From Microterricola viridarii (GTDB lineage Bacteria; Actinomycetota; Actinomycetes; Actinomycetales; Microbacteriaceae): 64,000 nucleotides of DNA. The stretch lies in assembly GCF_001542775.1 (NCBI RefSeq), contig NZ_CP014145.1, positions 2,046,001 through 2,110,000 on the forward strand, in the 5' to 3' direction. The position numbers were made by a program, and so were the translations under genes. The stretch's first letter is position 1, and each line of letters opens with the position of its first letter. Below are positions 55,237-63,619 of the stretch, piece after piece. The notes under the pieces were generated by a model that saw only the letters and a list, made by a program, of their open reading frames with translations, did not search any database and was not told where the DNA came from.

Positions 55237-57333
55237 ATGCGCATCACCCGCCAGGCCAACCCGCTTGCCGCGCCGCCGCCCGCGCCGGTCGGGGCCGAGG
55301 CCGCCGACTTCCTCGCGCCGCGCGGCCCCGCGCCAGAGGCGACGGCCGGATCCACCCGCTTCACCCCCGCCGCTGTCGGCGCGGATGTCGCCCTGGTCGT
55401 GGTGCACGGGATGGGCAGTGCCACACCCGGCAGCACCCTGCTGGAGTGGGCGGAACCGTTGCTCGGCCGCATCGACTGGCTCGCCAAGTACGCCGGGCAG
55501 CCACCGGCCGGCCATCAGGACCGACCCCGGGCCACGGACCGCTGGGAACCCGGCGTGACGGTGTTGGACGCGACGATGACCGCGGCGAGCACCCCTCGGC
55601 TCATCGTCGACGCAACCTGGCGGAGCGGCGGCGACCTCAACAATGTCGACGACCCGGCCGCCGTCCGACACCGGCGGCGCATCGCCATCGTCGAGGCCCG
55701 CTGGTCGGAGTCCTTCGTTCCGATGACGCGCGGCCAGGTGTTCAGCTGGGGCGGCCGGTTCCTCTGGCGTGTGCTCCTGCGCATGCTGCTGCAGTTCAGC
55801 CGCACCCTGGTACGGGTGCCATCCTTCGGCGCCGCCCCGGAGAGCACGGCCGCCCTGCAGAGCGTGGGTAGCGCCCACAGCAGCGGCAGCACGGGCAGCG
55901 CCAGCACCGGCGGCCACCCTGGCGGCCGCAGCGCCCCGACGGGCTCCCGCAGCCTCGTCCGACGCGGGTTCTCGGCCCTGCTTGCCGTCTTCGGGGCGCT
56001 GCTCACAGCGGCCGTCACGGTCTTTCTGGTTCTGGTGGGCGCGCTCCTGACCGTGCTGCTGCCGCTGCTCAGTCCGCTCCTGCTCATCCCCTTCGTCAAG
56101 AAGCATGTGCAGAACATCGTCGACACCCTGGTCGCCTTCGTCGGCGATGTCGGCACCTGGCGGGAGCGCCCGGTGCGTGCCGCGGCGATGCGGGCCACGG
56201 TCCGCGACCGCATCACCGAGGCGGCCGGCATGCTGGCCGCGGGCGGAGAGATCATGGTGCTGGCGCACTCGGAGGGTGCCGCGATCTCGGCAGAGACACT
56301 GTTCGACGATATGGAGCCGTTGGAATTCGACGTCGCCCAGCTGCACACCGTCGGCGCGGCGATCACCCTGCTCGGCCTGCCCAGCACGGGCTTCGGTCTG
56401 GCACGGGAGGGCAAGGCGGTCGGCGACTGGTTGGAGAACGGCTGGCGGCCGAACGGGAAGGCCGTCGCCTGGCACAACTACTGGGCGATCTGGGACCCCT
56501 TCGCGGCGGGCCCGCTCGGCGACCTCGCCGCGAGCAGGGCGCTCCGCTGGAAGGGCTCCTATGTGCTCGGGGCGGGCGACGGCGTGATCGGGCCGACCGA
56601 GCATGCCGTGCACAACACGAGCATGCCCCTCACCGACCACCAGAGCTACTCGGCGAACGTCGCCGAGGTGATCGACCCCGTTGCGCGGGCGCTACTCGGC
56701 GACGAGCTGCCCCTCGAAGAGGCGGATGTCGCCCACCGCAGTGTGCAGCAGAGCGTGCTGATCCGGCGCGGCAGGGGGCTGAACCTCTGCCTCTCACTCG
56801 TGATCGCGGCGATGCTCCCGCTGATCCCGGCGGTGCAGGGTGCCGCAGCCGCGCTGCTCCAGGCCGGCACGGGCGCGGTGAACGGGCTGCTCGCGTGGCT
56901 CGGGGTCTCAGCCCGGCTCTCGCTCGACGGCATCCTGAATGAGCAGGCGACGGCGCTCACCTTCTGGCCGAGCCTGCTGGCCGCGGTTCTTGCGGCGGCC
57001 CTCCTGGTGTGGCTGAACTCGCTCTACGCGACCCGGGCAGAGCGGCGCGCGGTGTGGGAGCGGCTCACCCCGACAGATGTCGCCCACTGGTACCGCAGTG
57101 AGCTGCTGGTGCGCGCCGGTTATGCCGTGGCAGCGGCCGTCGCCGTCGGCACCGCCGTGGCCGTGAACGCTTCCGGGGCGCTGCCGGTGACTCTCCTCCT
57201 GCTCGTGCTGGCCGCGCTCAGCGTGACGATCGCGCCGGGCCTTGGCCCGGTGCCGTTCACCGTCGCCCAGTACCGCGCCGGCGCGGATGTGAAACCAGCG
57301 CCAGCGCCCGACCCCGCAGCAGCGCCGAAATGA
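55237..57333 (+). CDS. Large membrane protein with split alpha/beta-hydrolase motifs
   Basis: 698 aa, unknown function. Residues 50-75 have ALVVVHGMGSATPGSTLL, an oxyanion-type HG motif. A Ser/Gly-rich linker and a hydrophobic stretch (about 248-285) follow. Then VLAHSEGAAISAETL (about 345), the GxSxG nucleophile elbow, and a late His in SMPLTDHQSYSA. After about 515 come three to four more membrane segments. So it looks like a serine hydrolase domain interrupted by a membrane hairpin, with a C-terminal membrane region. Substrate unknown. ATG 55237 follows GGGAGGCACC. A terminator ends the gene. Confidence 0.78.
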   Translation: MRITRQANPLAAPPPAPVGAEAADFLAPRGPAPEATAGSTRFTPAAVGADVALVVVHGMGSATPGSTLLEWAEPLLGRIDWLAKYAGQPPAGHQDRPRATDRWEPGVTVLDATMTAASTPRLIVDATWRSGGDLNNVDDPAAVRHRRRIAIVEARWSESFVPMTRGQVFSWGGRFLWRVLLRMLLQFSRTLVRVPSFGAAPESTAALQSVGSAHSSGSTGSASTGGHPGGRSAPTGSRSLVRRGFSALLAVFGALLTAAVTVFLVLVGALLTVLLPLLSPLLLIPFVKKHVQNIVDTLVAFVGDVGTWRERPVRAAAMRATVRDRITEAAGMLAAGGEIMVLAHSEGAAISAETLFDDMEPLEFDVAQLHTVGAAITLLGLPSTGFGLAREGKAVGDWLENGWRPNGKAVAWHNYWAIWDPFAAGPLGDLAASRALRWKGSYVLGAGDGVIGPTEHAVHNTSMPLTDHQSYSANVAEVIDPVARALLGDELPLEEADVAHRSVQQSVLIRRGRGLNLCLSLVIAAMLPLIPAVQGAAAALLQAGTGAVNGLLAWLGVSARLSLDGILNEQATALTFWPSLLAAVLAAALLVWLNSLYATRAERRAVWERLTPTDVAHWYRSELLVRAGYAVAAAVAVGTAVAVNASGALPVTLLLLVLAALSVTIAPGLGPVPFTVAQYRAGADVKPAPAPDPAAAPK

Positions 57334-57336
57334 CAA

Positions 57337-57380
57337 GTGAGCGTGTTCCCGGGGCCCGGGAACACGCTCACCTGTGTTTT
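57337..57380 (+). terminator. Terminator after the hydrolase-like gene
   Basis: A 17-bp stem GTGAGCGTGTTCCCGGG (57337-57353) with CCCGGGAACACGCTCAC (57355-57371), followed by CTGTGTTTT. Confidence 0.93.
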
Positions 57381-57409
57381 CGAGAGGCCTGACCTCTCGG
57401 CTGCGCTGC

Positions 57410-57943
57410 TTAGAGGGCGCCGCCGGCCGCCTCGGGGGCGTCGGAGTCGAGGCCGCCGTCGCCGATCGTCTCGCGGGCGACGAAGTTCTCGATGTCGAAA
57501 AGGTTGTCCTTGGCGCGCTCGGCAATGGTGCGCAGCGTGCTCATCGAGGCGACCTCCTCGACCTGCTCCTTGAGGAACCAGAGCATGGCCTGCTCGCCGA
57601 GGGCGTCGCCGTCGCGGCGGGCCGCCTTGAAAAGCTCCTCGATCTGGCCCGTCACCTGCTTCTCCTGCGCGAGGGCGAGCTCCACCGGCTCGACGACGTT
57701 CGCGAACTCGTTCTGCACGGCCGGGACGCCGGGGATCGTGATGGGCAGACCGCGGTCGAGGCTGTACTGCACGAGCATCATGGCGTGGTTGCGCTCCTCG
57801 ACCGACTGGCGGTAGAAGTGGGCGGCCAACTGCGGCAGGTCGTGGCCGTCGAACCACACCGCGATCGCGATGTACTGCTGAGAGGCGGCAAACTCGTTGC
57901 CGATCTGGATGGTCAGGAGTTCGTTGAAGGTCTTCTCGCTCAT
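57410..57943 (-). CDS. Ferritin
   Basis: 177 aa, non-haem ferritin that oxidises and stores iron as a 24-mer. The ferroxidase residues fit exactly: E17, Y24, E50 and H53 (in VEERNHAM), E94 and Q127. N-terminal SEKTFNELLTIQIGNEFAA. An acidic tail of about 15 residues follows. Upstream lies a palindrome resembling a DtxR/IdeR box. It diverges from the ABC gene by 84 bases. Confidence 0.95.
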   Translation of the reverse strand: MSEKTFNELLTIQIGNEFAASQQYIAIAVWFDGHDLPQLAAHFYRQSVEERNHAMMLVQYSLDRGLPITIPGVPAVQNEFANVVEPVELALAQEKQVTGQIEELFKAARRDGDALGEQAMLWFLKEQVEEVASMSTLRTIAERAKDNLFDIENFVARETIGDGGLDSDAPEAAGGAL

Positions 57944-57986
57944 GACAGCGACGTTACCGCCGCGTTCGCGCAGTTACTAGGCAGGA

Positions 57987-57998
57987 CAGGCTAGCCTG
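57987..57998. promoter_or_regulatory. Possible IdeR/DtxR site
   Basis: CAGGCTAGCCTG is a perfect palindrome between the ferritin and ABC genes. Extended to 19 bases it matches the DtxR/IdeR consensus (TTAGGTTAGCCTAACCTAA) at about 11 of 19 positions. Actinobacterial ferritin genes are known targets of IdeR, so position and family agree. Confidence 0.45.
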
Positions 57999-58027
57999 AG
58001 GCACATTCTGCAATCGATGGGGGCACG

Positions 58028-59017
58028 ATGAGCGATGGGACAGCGGCGGGTTTGAGCGCCGAAGGGATGCAGGCCAACGGAATTCAGGCCGGTGGAATCC
58101 ACGTGAGCGGCGTCAGCCGCAGCTTCGGGGCGGTGCACGCGGTGCGCGACGCCACGCTGCAGGTGAGCCCGGGTTCGGTCACCGGGCTGATCGGCCCGAA
58201 CGGCTCAGGCAAGACGACCCTGCTGCTGATGCTCGCCACTTTGCTGCAACCAGACGCCGGCAGCATCCGCATCGCCGGCTTCGACCCGGTCGACGACACG
58301 GCCGCCGTGCGCGCCCGAATGGGCTGGATGCCGGATGTGCTCGGCGCCTGGCCGACGCTCACCGTGCGCCAGGCCATCGAGACCACCGGCCGGTTGTACC
58401 GGATGCCGCGCGCCGAGGCCGCGCTCCGCGCCGACGAGCTGCTCCACATCACCGGGCTCACAGCGCTCGCCGCACAGCCCACCCGCGTGCTCTCCCGCGG
58501 CCAGAAGCAGCGGCTGAGCCTGGCCCGCGCCCTGGTGCACAACCCGGCGGTGCTGCTGTTGGACGAGCCGGCTTCCGGGCTGGACCCGGCCGCCAGAGCC
58601 GATCTGCGCACCCTCGTGCGCCGCCTCGCCGGCGAGGGCACCGCGATCCTGGTGTCGAGCCATGTCCTCTCCGAACTCGACGAGATGGCGGATGCCGCCG
58701 TGTACATGTCCGGCGGTGTCACGGCGAGCGCCGAGCAGATCGCCCGGGCGCAGCGCAGCCTGCGACAGTGGCGGGTACGCGCTCTGGACCGGTCGGTGCT
58801 GGCATCTGCAATCGCCGGCATCGGGCTTCCTGCAGACCGCGTCGCCCTCGACAACGTGGGCGCGCTGCTCGCATTCACCGACGAGACCGAGGCGGCCGCC
58901 ACGCTCGCCCGGCTCGTCGGCGCCGGCGTCGCCATCAGCGACTTCGGCCCGGCCGTCGGCGTGATGGAGCACACCTTCCTCGACTTAAACCGCACCGAGG
59001 GAGGGAGTGCCGCATGA
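58028..59017 (+). CDS. ABC exporter ATPase
   Basis: 329 aa. Walker A IGPNGSGKTTLLL, Walker B VLLLDEPASGLD, switch SSHVLSELDE. The signature is LSRGQKQRLSLARAL, with Arg in place of the first Gly of LSGGQ. A C-terminal domain of about 90 residues follows. Overlaps the permease by four bases. Iron-linked control is possible from the shared upstream palindrome. Confidence 0.92.
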   Translation: MSDGTAAGLSAEGMQANGIQAGGIHVSGVSRSFGAVHAVRDATLQVSPGSVTGLIGPNGSGKTTLLLMLATLLQPDAGSIRIAGFDPVDDTAAVRARMGWMPDVLGAWPTLTVRQAIETTGRLYRMPRAEAALRADELLHITGLTALAAQPTRVLSRGQKQRLSLARALVHNPAVLLLDEPASGLDPAARADLRTLVRRLAGEGTAILVSSHVLSELDEMADAAVYMSGGVTASAEQIARAQRSLRQWRVRALDRSVLASAIAGIGLPADRVALDNVGALLAFTDETEAAATLARLVGAGVAISDFGPAVGVMEHTFLDLNRTEGGSAA

Positions 59018-60114
59018 GCGCGACACTGACACCAACGACCCCCACGACCGACTCCGGGCCCGATTTCTGGGGCGGCGTCCGGCTGATCATCGGCCTTGAG
59101 CTGCGCCAGAGGGTGCGCGGCGTTGCCTGGTACGTGCTGCTCGGCGTGTTCTTCGTGATCGTCGGACTCGTCACCGTGCTGCTCTGGTTCGCGACGAACG
59201 CGATCGATTCCGGCGGCGGCGGCATGTTCTCGACGATCATCTTCTTCGTCCTGTTGCTCGCCTCGCTCGTCTCGCCGGCGCTCAGCGGCAACGCCATCAA
59301 CGGGGATAGGGATTCCGGGGTGCTGGCCACCACCCAGGTGACGCTGATCAGCACCTGGCAGCTCGTGCTCGGCAAGTTCTTCGCCGCCTGGCTGACGGCG
59401 CTCGCCTTCCTGGCCGCCGCCCTGCCGTTCCTGCTGTTCGCCGTCGTGCTCGGCCAGGTGTCGCTCGGCACGATCGCGGTGTCGACCCTTGTGCTCGCGC
59501 TCGAGCTCGGCGTGATCGCGGCGATCGGGGTCGGCCTCAGCGGCATCCAGGTGCGGCCGCTGTTCTCGATCGTCACCACCTATCTGGTGATCGCGGCGCT
59601 CAGCGTCGGCACGCTGATCGTGTTCGGGCTGGCCGGGTTGGCCACGCAGACGCAGGGCACGTTCACGATGACGCAACGGGAGTACAGCACGGATCTGAAC
59701 GACAATGGCATCGACGAGTGGACCTGCTCCACCCCCGAGGTCACCGTGCGATCGGTGCCGCGCTTCGACCTCTACTGGGGCGTGCTCGCGGCGAACCCCT
59801 ATGTGGTGCTGGCGGATGCCGCGCCCGGCACGTTCGACGGGAACGGCAACCCGAAAGACCTGTTTGGCTGGATCGCCGTCGGCGTGCGCTCCGCGCAGCA
59901 GACGCCGGAGATCAACAGCAGCTACGACGACTGCGCACGCGACGCCGAGGAAGTGCACTACCCGACTGCCGAGGAGATCTACAACAGCGCGGTGCCGTCC
60001 TGGTTCGTCGGCCTTAGCATCCACCTGCTGCTTGGCGCCGGAGCTCTGTTCTGGGCGGTCAAGCGCACCGATACCCCGGCCAAGCGCCTCCCGACCGGCA
60101 GCCGGGTCGCCTAG
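59014..60114 (+). CDS. ABC exporter permease
   Basis: 366 aa, ABC-2-like, six helices. GNAINGDRDSGVLATTQVTL is the ABC-2 signature region. A large outside loop (about 220-325) holds two Cys (EWTCSTP, YDDCARDAEE), which may form a disulfide. It pairs with the preceding ATPase; substrate unknown. Confidence 0.9.
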   Translation: MSATLTPTTPTTDSGPDFWGGVRLIIGLELRQRVRGVAWYVLLGVFFVIVGLVTVLLWFATNAIDSGGGGMFSTIIFFVLLLASLVSPALSGNAINGDRDSGVLATTQVTLISTWQLVLGKFFAAWLTALAFLAAALPFLLFAVVLGQVSLGTIAVSTLVLALELGVIAAIGVGLSGIQVRPLFSIVTTYLVIAALSVGTLIVFGLAGLATQTQGTFTMTQREYSTDLNDNGIDEWTCSTPEVTVRSVPRFDLYWGVLAANPYVVLADAAPGTFDGNGNPKDLFGWIAVGVRSAQQTPEINSSYDDCARDAEEVHYPTAEEIYNSAVPSWFVGLSIHLLLGAGALFWAVKRTDTPAKRLPTGSRVA

Positions 60115-60144
60115 CGCCCGGCCCGCTCCCCACTCCGCGCTCCC

Positions 60145-60215
60145 CACTGCCCACTGCCCACTGCCCGCTGCCCGCTGCCCGCTGCCCGCTGCCCGCTGGT
60201 TGAGCCTGACGAAAC
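60145..60215. repeat. 7-bp tandem repeat and R1-like remnant
   Basis: Three copies of CACTGCC then four and a part of CGCTGCC (60145-60198). It runs into GGTTGAGCCTGACGAAACC, an R1-type palindrome half. Part of the 115-bp gap before the GNAT gene. Confidence 0.9.
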
Positions 60216-60229
60216 CCCGGAGGACTCTC

Positions 60230-60868
60230 GTGCTGATCCGCCCAGCCCAGACGGCCGACCTCGCGCGCCTTGCCGAGATCGAGGCGGCCGCCGGTGAGCG
60301 GTTCCGCACGTTGGGAATGTCGGCGATTGCGGATGACGCACCGCCCTCTCCCGACGAGTATGAGTCGTTCCGCGCGGCTGGCCGAGCGTGGGTGGCCGTG
60401 GACGACGGCACAGAAATCGTCGGCACTGCGGTCGTCGGCACTGCGGTCGTCGGCACTGCGGTCGTCGGTTATCTGCTGGCGCGCCTCGTGGACGGGAACG
60501 CGCACATCGAGCAGGTGAGCGTGCACCCGGATTCGGCCAGACGAGGCATCGGCGCGGCTCTGATCGAGGCCGTCGAGGAGTGGGCGCACGGCCATGGCCT
60601 CGCCGCGCTGACACTCACAACCTTCGCCGACGTACCGTGGAACGCGCCCTACTACGCCCGGCTGGGCTTCGTCGAGCTCGCCGTGAGTGAGTGGGGGCTG
60701 GAGCTCACGGCGCTCGTCGGCGCTGAGGAGGCACACGGCCTCACCCGCTGGCCGCGCGTTGTCATGCACCGGCCGCTCGCTACCGGGGATGACCCGCCAG
60801 AACGCGACCAGGCGAAACACAGGAGCAGAGCAGGACGACCCTCGCTACAGAGCCCGCAACGACCCTGA
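60230..60868 (+). CDS. GNAT acetyltransferase with internal 15-bp repeat
   Basis: 212 aa, transfers acetyl from acetyl-CoA to an amine. Acetyl-CoA loop SARRGIGAALIEAVEEW and LTTFADVPWNAPYYARLGF. Three in-frame copies of GTCGGCACTGCGGTC (60419-60463) put VGTAV three times just before beta-4 (VVGYLLARL), lengthening that strand or loop by about ten residues. GGAGGA (60219-60224) precedes GTG 60230. The tail of 40 residues is basic and disordered. Confidence 0.87.
   Translation: MLIRPAQTADLARLAEIEAAAGERFRTLGMSAIADDAPPSPDEYESFRAAGRAWVAVDDGTEIVGTAVVGTAVVGTAVVGYLLARLVDGNAHIEQVSVHPDSARRGIGAALIEAVEEWAHGHGLAALTLTTFADVPWNAPYYARLGFVELAVSEWGLELTALVGAEEAHGLTRWPRVVMHRPLATGDDPPERDQAKHRSRAGRPSLQSPQRP
60419..60463 (+). 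repeat. 15-bp coding tandem repeat in the GNAT gene
   Basis: Three perfect copies of GTCGGCACTGCGGTC (60419-60433, 60434-60448, 60449-60463) plus a partial one. Each adds VGTAV in frame. Confidence 0.95.
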
Positions 60869-60964
60869 TCCTGTTTTTTGCGAGCCAGCGGTGAGGCCTG
60901 GAGCGGGTTTCGACAGATCAACCAGCGGGAGCCGCGACCGTCCGATGGCTCGCGGTCCCCGGTG

Positions 60965-61660
60965 CTACTCGGCGCCCTCTGCCTCGCGGATCTCGGCCTG
61001 GAAGTCGCGCAGTGTGCTGCGCAGCGCGCGCTCGGCGTCGAGGCCGCGCGCCTTGGCGCTGGCGACGATGGCCAGCAACATCGAGCCGAGCTCGTCCTCG
61101 CTGCCGAAGGGGATCCCCGCATCCGGGTCGCTGTCGATCAGGCCGAGCTTCGTGGCTTTGCCGAGCAGTTTGTCGGCGAGGCCGAGCGAGGGCATGCCCT
61201 GCGGGATACCGTCGAGCACGCTGGTGCGCTCCGGCTTCTCGGCCGCCTTCAGGTCGTCCCAGAACGCGACCACGTCCTCAGAGGTCTCGGCGACGACGTC
61301 GCCGAAGACGTGCGGGTGCCGGCCGATCAGCTTGGCGTTGAGGGTGGCCGCGACATCCTGCACGGTGAACGCCTCGCCCTCGGTATGCTCGGCGATGTCA
61401 CTGTGCAGGATCACCTGGTAGAGCACATCGCCGAGCTCCTCGATCATCTCCTCGCGGCCGCCGGCCTCGATCGCGTCGACGAGTTCGTGCGTCTCCTCGA
61501 CCAGGTACTGCACCAACGAGGCGTGCGTCTGCTCGGCATCCCACGGGCAGCCGCCCGGCCCGCGCAGCTGCGCCACTGTCGCGATGAGCGCATCCAGCGG
61601 CGTGCCCGCGGCCTCCGCGGTCGGCGAGGGGGCGGATGCGGCAGCGGCGGTTTCACTCAT
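60965..61660 (-). CDS. mazG: MazG nucleotide pyrophosphohydrolase
   Basis: 231 aa. Removes pyrophosphate from nucleotide triphosphates, house-cleaning enzyme. MazG fold: LRGPGGCPWDAEQTHASLVQ, LVEETHELVDAIE and EELGDVLYQVILHSDI (ExxE-ExxD metal site). A second, degenerate MazG-like half follows. It begins nine bases after the DUF1648-like gene. The 96-bp gap before the GNAT gene holds an R1 remnant at about 60909-60930. Confidence 0.95.
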   Translation of the reverse strand: MSETAAAASAPSPTAEAAGTPLDALIATVAQLRGPGGCPWDAEQTHASLVQYLVEETHELVDAIEAGGREEMIEELGDVLYQVILHSDIAEHTEGEAFTVQDVAATLNAKLIGRHPHVFGDVVAETSEDVVAFWDDLKAAEKPERTSVLDGIPQGMPSLGLADKLLGKATKLGLIDSDPDAGIPFGSEDELGSMLLAIVASAKARGLDAERALRSTLRDFQAEIREAEGAE

Positions 61661-61669
61661 GCGACCAGC

Positions 61670-62230
61670 CTATGCGTCGAGTCCGTGGCTCGCGGAGCGC
61701 TCGCTGCCGACGATGCCGACGACGCTGAAAGCGAGCACGCCGAGAAACCCGCCCACCAGCAGGACCAGCGCCCAGGGCGCGGCCCAGTCGGGCACGCCGA
61801 GCCAGCCGAGGAGCGCCACCGTTCCGATCAGCAGCGCCACGCTCAGCGCGAGCCGCTCCAACATGCGACGGGTGAGCTGCACGGTCCGCGTCGCGGCGGG
61901 CGGCCGCGGCGATAACTGCACGCCCGGGGCCGGATGCCCCTGGCCCCCGCCGATCGAGGAGAGCACAGGCATCAGGGCAGCAAGCGTCCACATCAGCGCG
62001 GCGACGCCAAGACCGACGAACACCGGAGACAGGAAGCCGACGAGGCTCTTGGGTGCCCAGCGGTCCGGCTGGAAGGCGGCGTCGAAGTGCACGGGCATCG
62101 GATCAGGCGCCGCGGGGAAGAGCGCGATCCCCACGCCGAGCACCACACAGAGATACCCCGCCGCGGCGAAGAACGGCCAGCGCCGGGGTGGCGGCAGTGC
62201 CATGTCCGGCTGCCTCTCTGAATCCCCCAT
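61670..62230 (-). CDS. Membrane protein with a DUF1648-like N-terminus
   Basis: 186 aa, four hydrophobic segments. The first loop has DPMPVHFDAAFQPDRW, the DUF1648 pattern (a segment found near SdpI-type proteins). Function unknown. Upstream of mazG in the same unit. It diverges from nhaA by 171 bases. Confidence 0.75.
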   Translation of the reverse strand: MGDSERQPDMALPPPRRWPFFAAAGYLCVVLGVGIALFPAAPDPMPVHFDAAFQPDRWAPKSLVGFLSPVFVGLGVAALMWTLAALMPVLSSIGGGQGHPAPGVQLSPRPPAATRTVQLTRRMLERLALSVALLIGTVALLGWLGVPDWAAPWALVLLVGGFLGVLAFSVVGIVGSERSASHGLDA

Positions 62231-62401
62231 GCCTCGACACTATCTCGCCGATGTTCGTGCCTTCCGGCGCCCGCCCGGCCGACCCATGCCCCTCGCCTTC
62301 CGCGCGCCGCCCACTAAACTGGAGCACGGTGAGCCGGGAAGTCTGGTCGGCGGGCAGTAATGCTCAACGACGTTGATCGAACCCAATCTGGAGGGCCCTC
62401 T

Positions 62402-63619
62402 GTGGCAATTTTCCGTTCCGAACGCTACGCCGCCATGCTGCTGCTGGGGGCGGCCGTCCTCGGCCTCATCCTCGCCAACAGCGCTATCGGCCCCGCGCTG
62501 CTCACCCTGAAGACCGACCACATCGAGCTGCCGTGGCTCGGCCTCGACATCTCGCTCGGGCACTTCGTCAGCGACGGCCTGCTGGCCATCTTCTTCTTCA
62601 TCGTGGCCGTCGAGCTGAAACGTGAACTCGCGATCGGCGAGCTGAACAGCCTGAGCAAGGCCGCCCTGCCGGCCATCGCCGCGTTCGGCGGTGTGCTCGT
62701 TCCCGCGGGCATCTACCTGCTGATCACGGCTGGCTCCGGCTGGGAGAACGGCTGGCCGGTACCGACCGCCACCGACATCGCCTTCGCGCTTGGTCTGCTC
62801 GCGATCTTCGGCAAGGGCATCCCGACCCGGGTGCGCGTGTTCCTGATGGCCCTGGCCGTGCTTGACGACCTGGTCGCGATCCTCATCATCGCCTTCTTCT
62901 TCACCAGCGACGTGCAGCTGAGCTCCCTCGGCTACGCGGCCGTCACCCTGCTGCTGTTCTCCGGTTTCAGCCGGCTGCTGCGACCGCGCTCCAGCTACAT
63001 CTTGTCGCGCAAGCCACAGTGGCCGCTCATGTTGGTGATGTGGGTGCTTGCGGTGCTCACCTGGTATTTCGTGTTCCAGTCCGGTGTGCACGCCACGATC
63101 GCCGGCGTGCTGCTCGGCCTCGTCATGTCGCGCCGCCCGGGCGGTCGCGCCGTGCACGCGATCGAACCGTACTCGAACGGGCTGATCCTGCCGCTGTTCG
63201 CGTTCTCGGCGGCGCTGGTCGCGATCCCCGCGGTGAGCGTCAGCCAGCTGAGCCCCGCCTTCTGGGGAATCCTGGTCGCCCTGCCGGTCGGCAAGCTCCT
63301 CGGCATCACCCTGGCCGGCTGGCTCAGCGGCCTCGTCGCCAGCAAGTTCGGCGGCGTCTCGCTCAAGATCGGCGACCTGCTCGTGGTGGCCTCCCTCGGC
63401 GGTGTCGGATTCACCGTGTCGCTGCTGATGAACGAGCTGGCCTTCGCCAGCGACCACGAGGTTGTCGACGAGGGAACCATCGCGGTGCTGCTCGGCTCGG
63501 CCATCGCTATGGTCTTCTCTGCGGCGTTCGTCAGCTGGCGCGCAGCCCAGTACCGCGCCGGCAAGATCGCCGCGCACCCGCACGACACGGCCGAGCCCGA
63601 GTCCGCTCCCCTGTTCTAG
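62402..63619 (+). CDS. nhaA: Na+/H+ antiporter NhaA
   Basis: 405 aa, about twelve helices, exchanges sodium for protons. TATDIAFALGLLAIFGKG and MALAVLDDLVAILI (the Asp pair that binds the ions) are present, with GGVGFTVSLLMNELAF later. The GTG at 62402 follows GGAGGG (62390-62395) and gives the normal N-terminus (VAIFRSERYAAML); an ATG at 62360 would add 14 residues without a ribosome site. The gene ends at the repeats. Confidence 0.95.
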   Translation: MAIFRSERYAAMLLLGAAVLGLILANSAIGPALLTLKTDHIELPWLGLDISLGHFVSDGLLAIFFFIVAVELKRELAIGELNSLSKAALPAIAAFGGVLVPAGIYLLITAGSGWENGWPVPTATDIAFALGLLAIFGKGIPTRVRVFLMALAVLDDLVAILIIAFFFTSDVQLSSLGYAAVTLLLFSGFSRLLRPRSSYILSRKPQWPLMLVMWVLAVLTWYFVFQSGVHATIAGVLLGLVMSRRPGGRAVHAIEPYSNGLILPLFAFSAALVAIPAVSVSQLSPAFWGILVALPVGKLLGITLAGWLSGLVASKFGGVSLKIGDLLVVASLGGVGFTVSLLMNELAFASDHEVVDEGTIAVLLGSAIAMVFSAAFVSWRAAQYRAGKIAAHPHDTAEPESAPLF

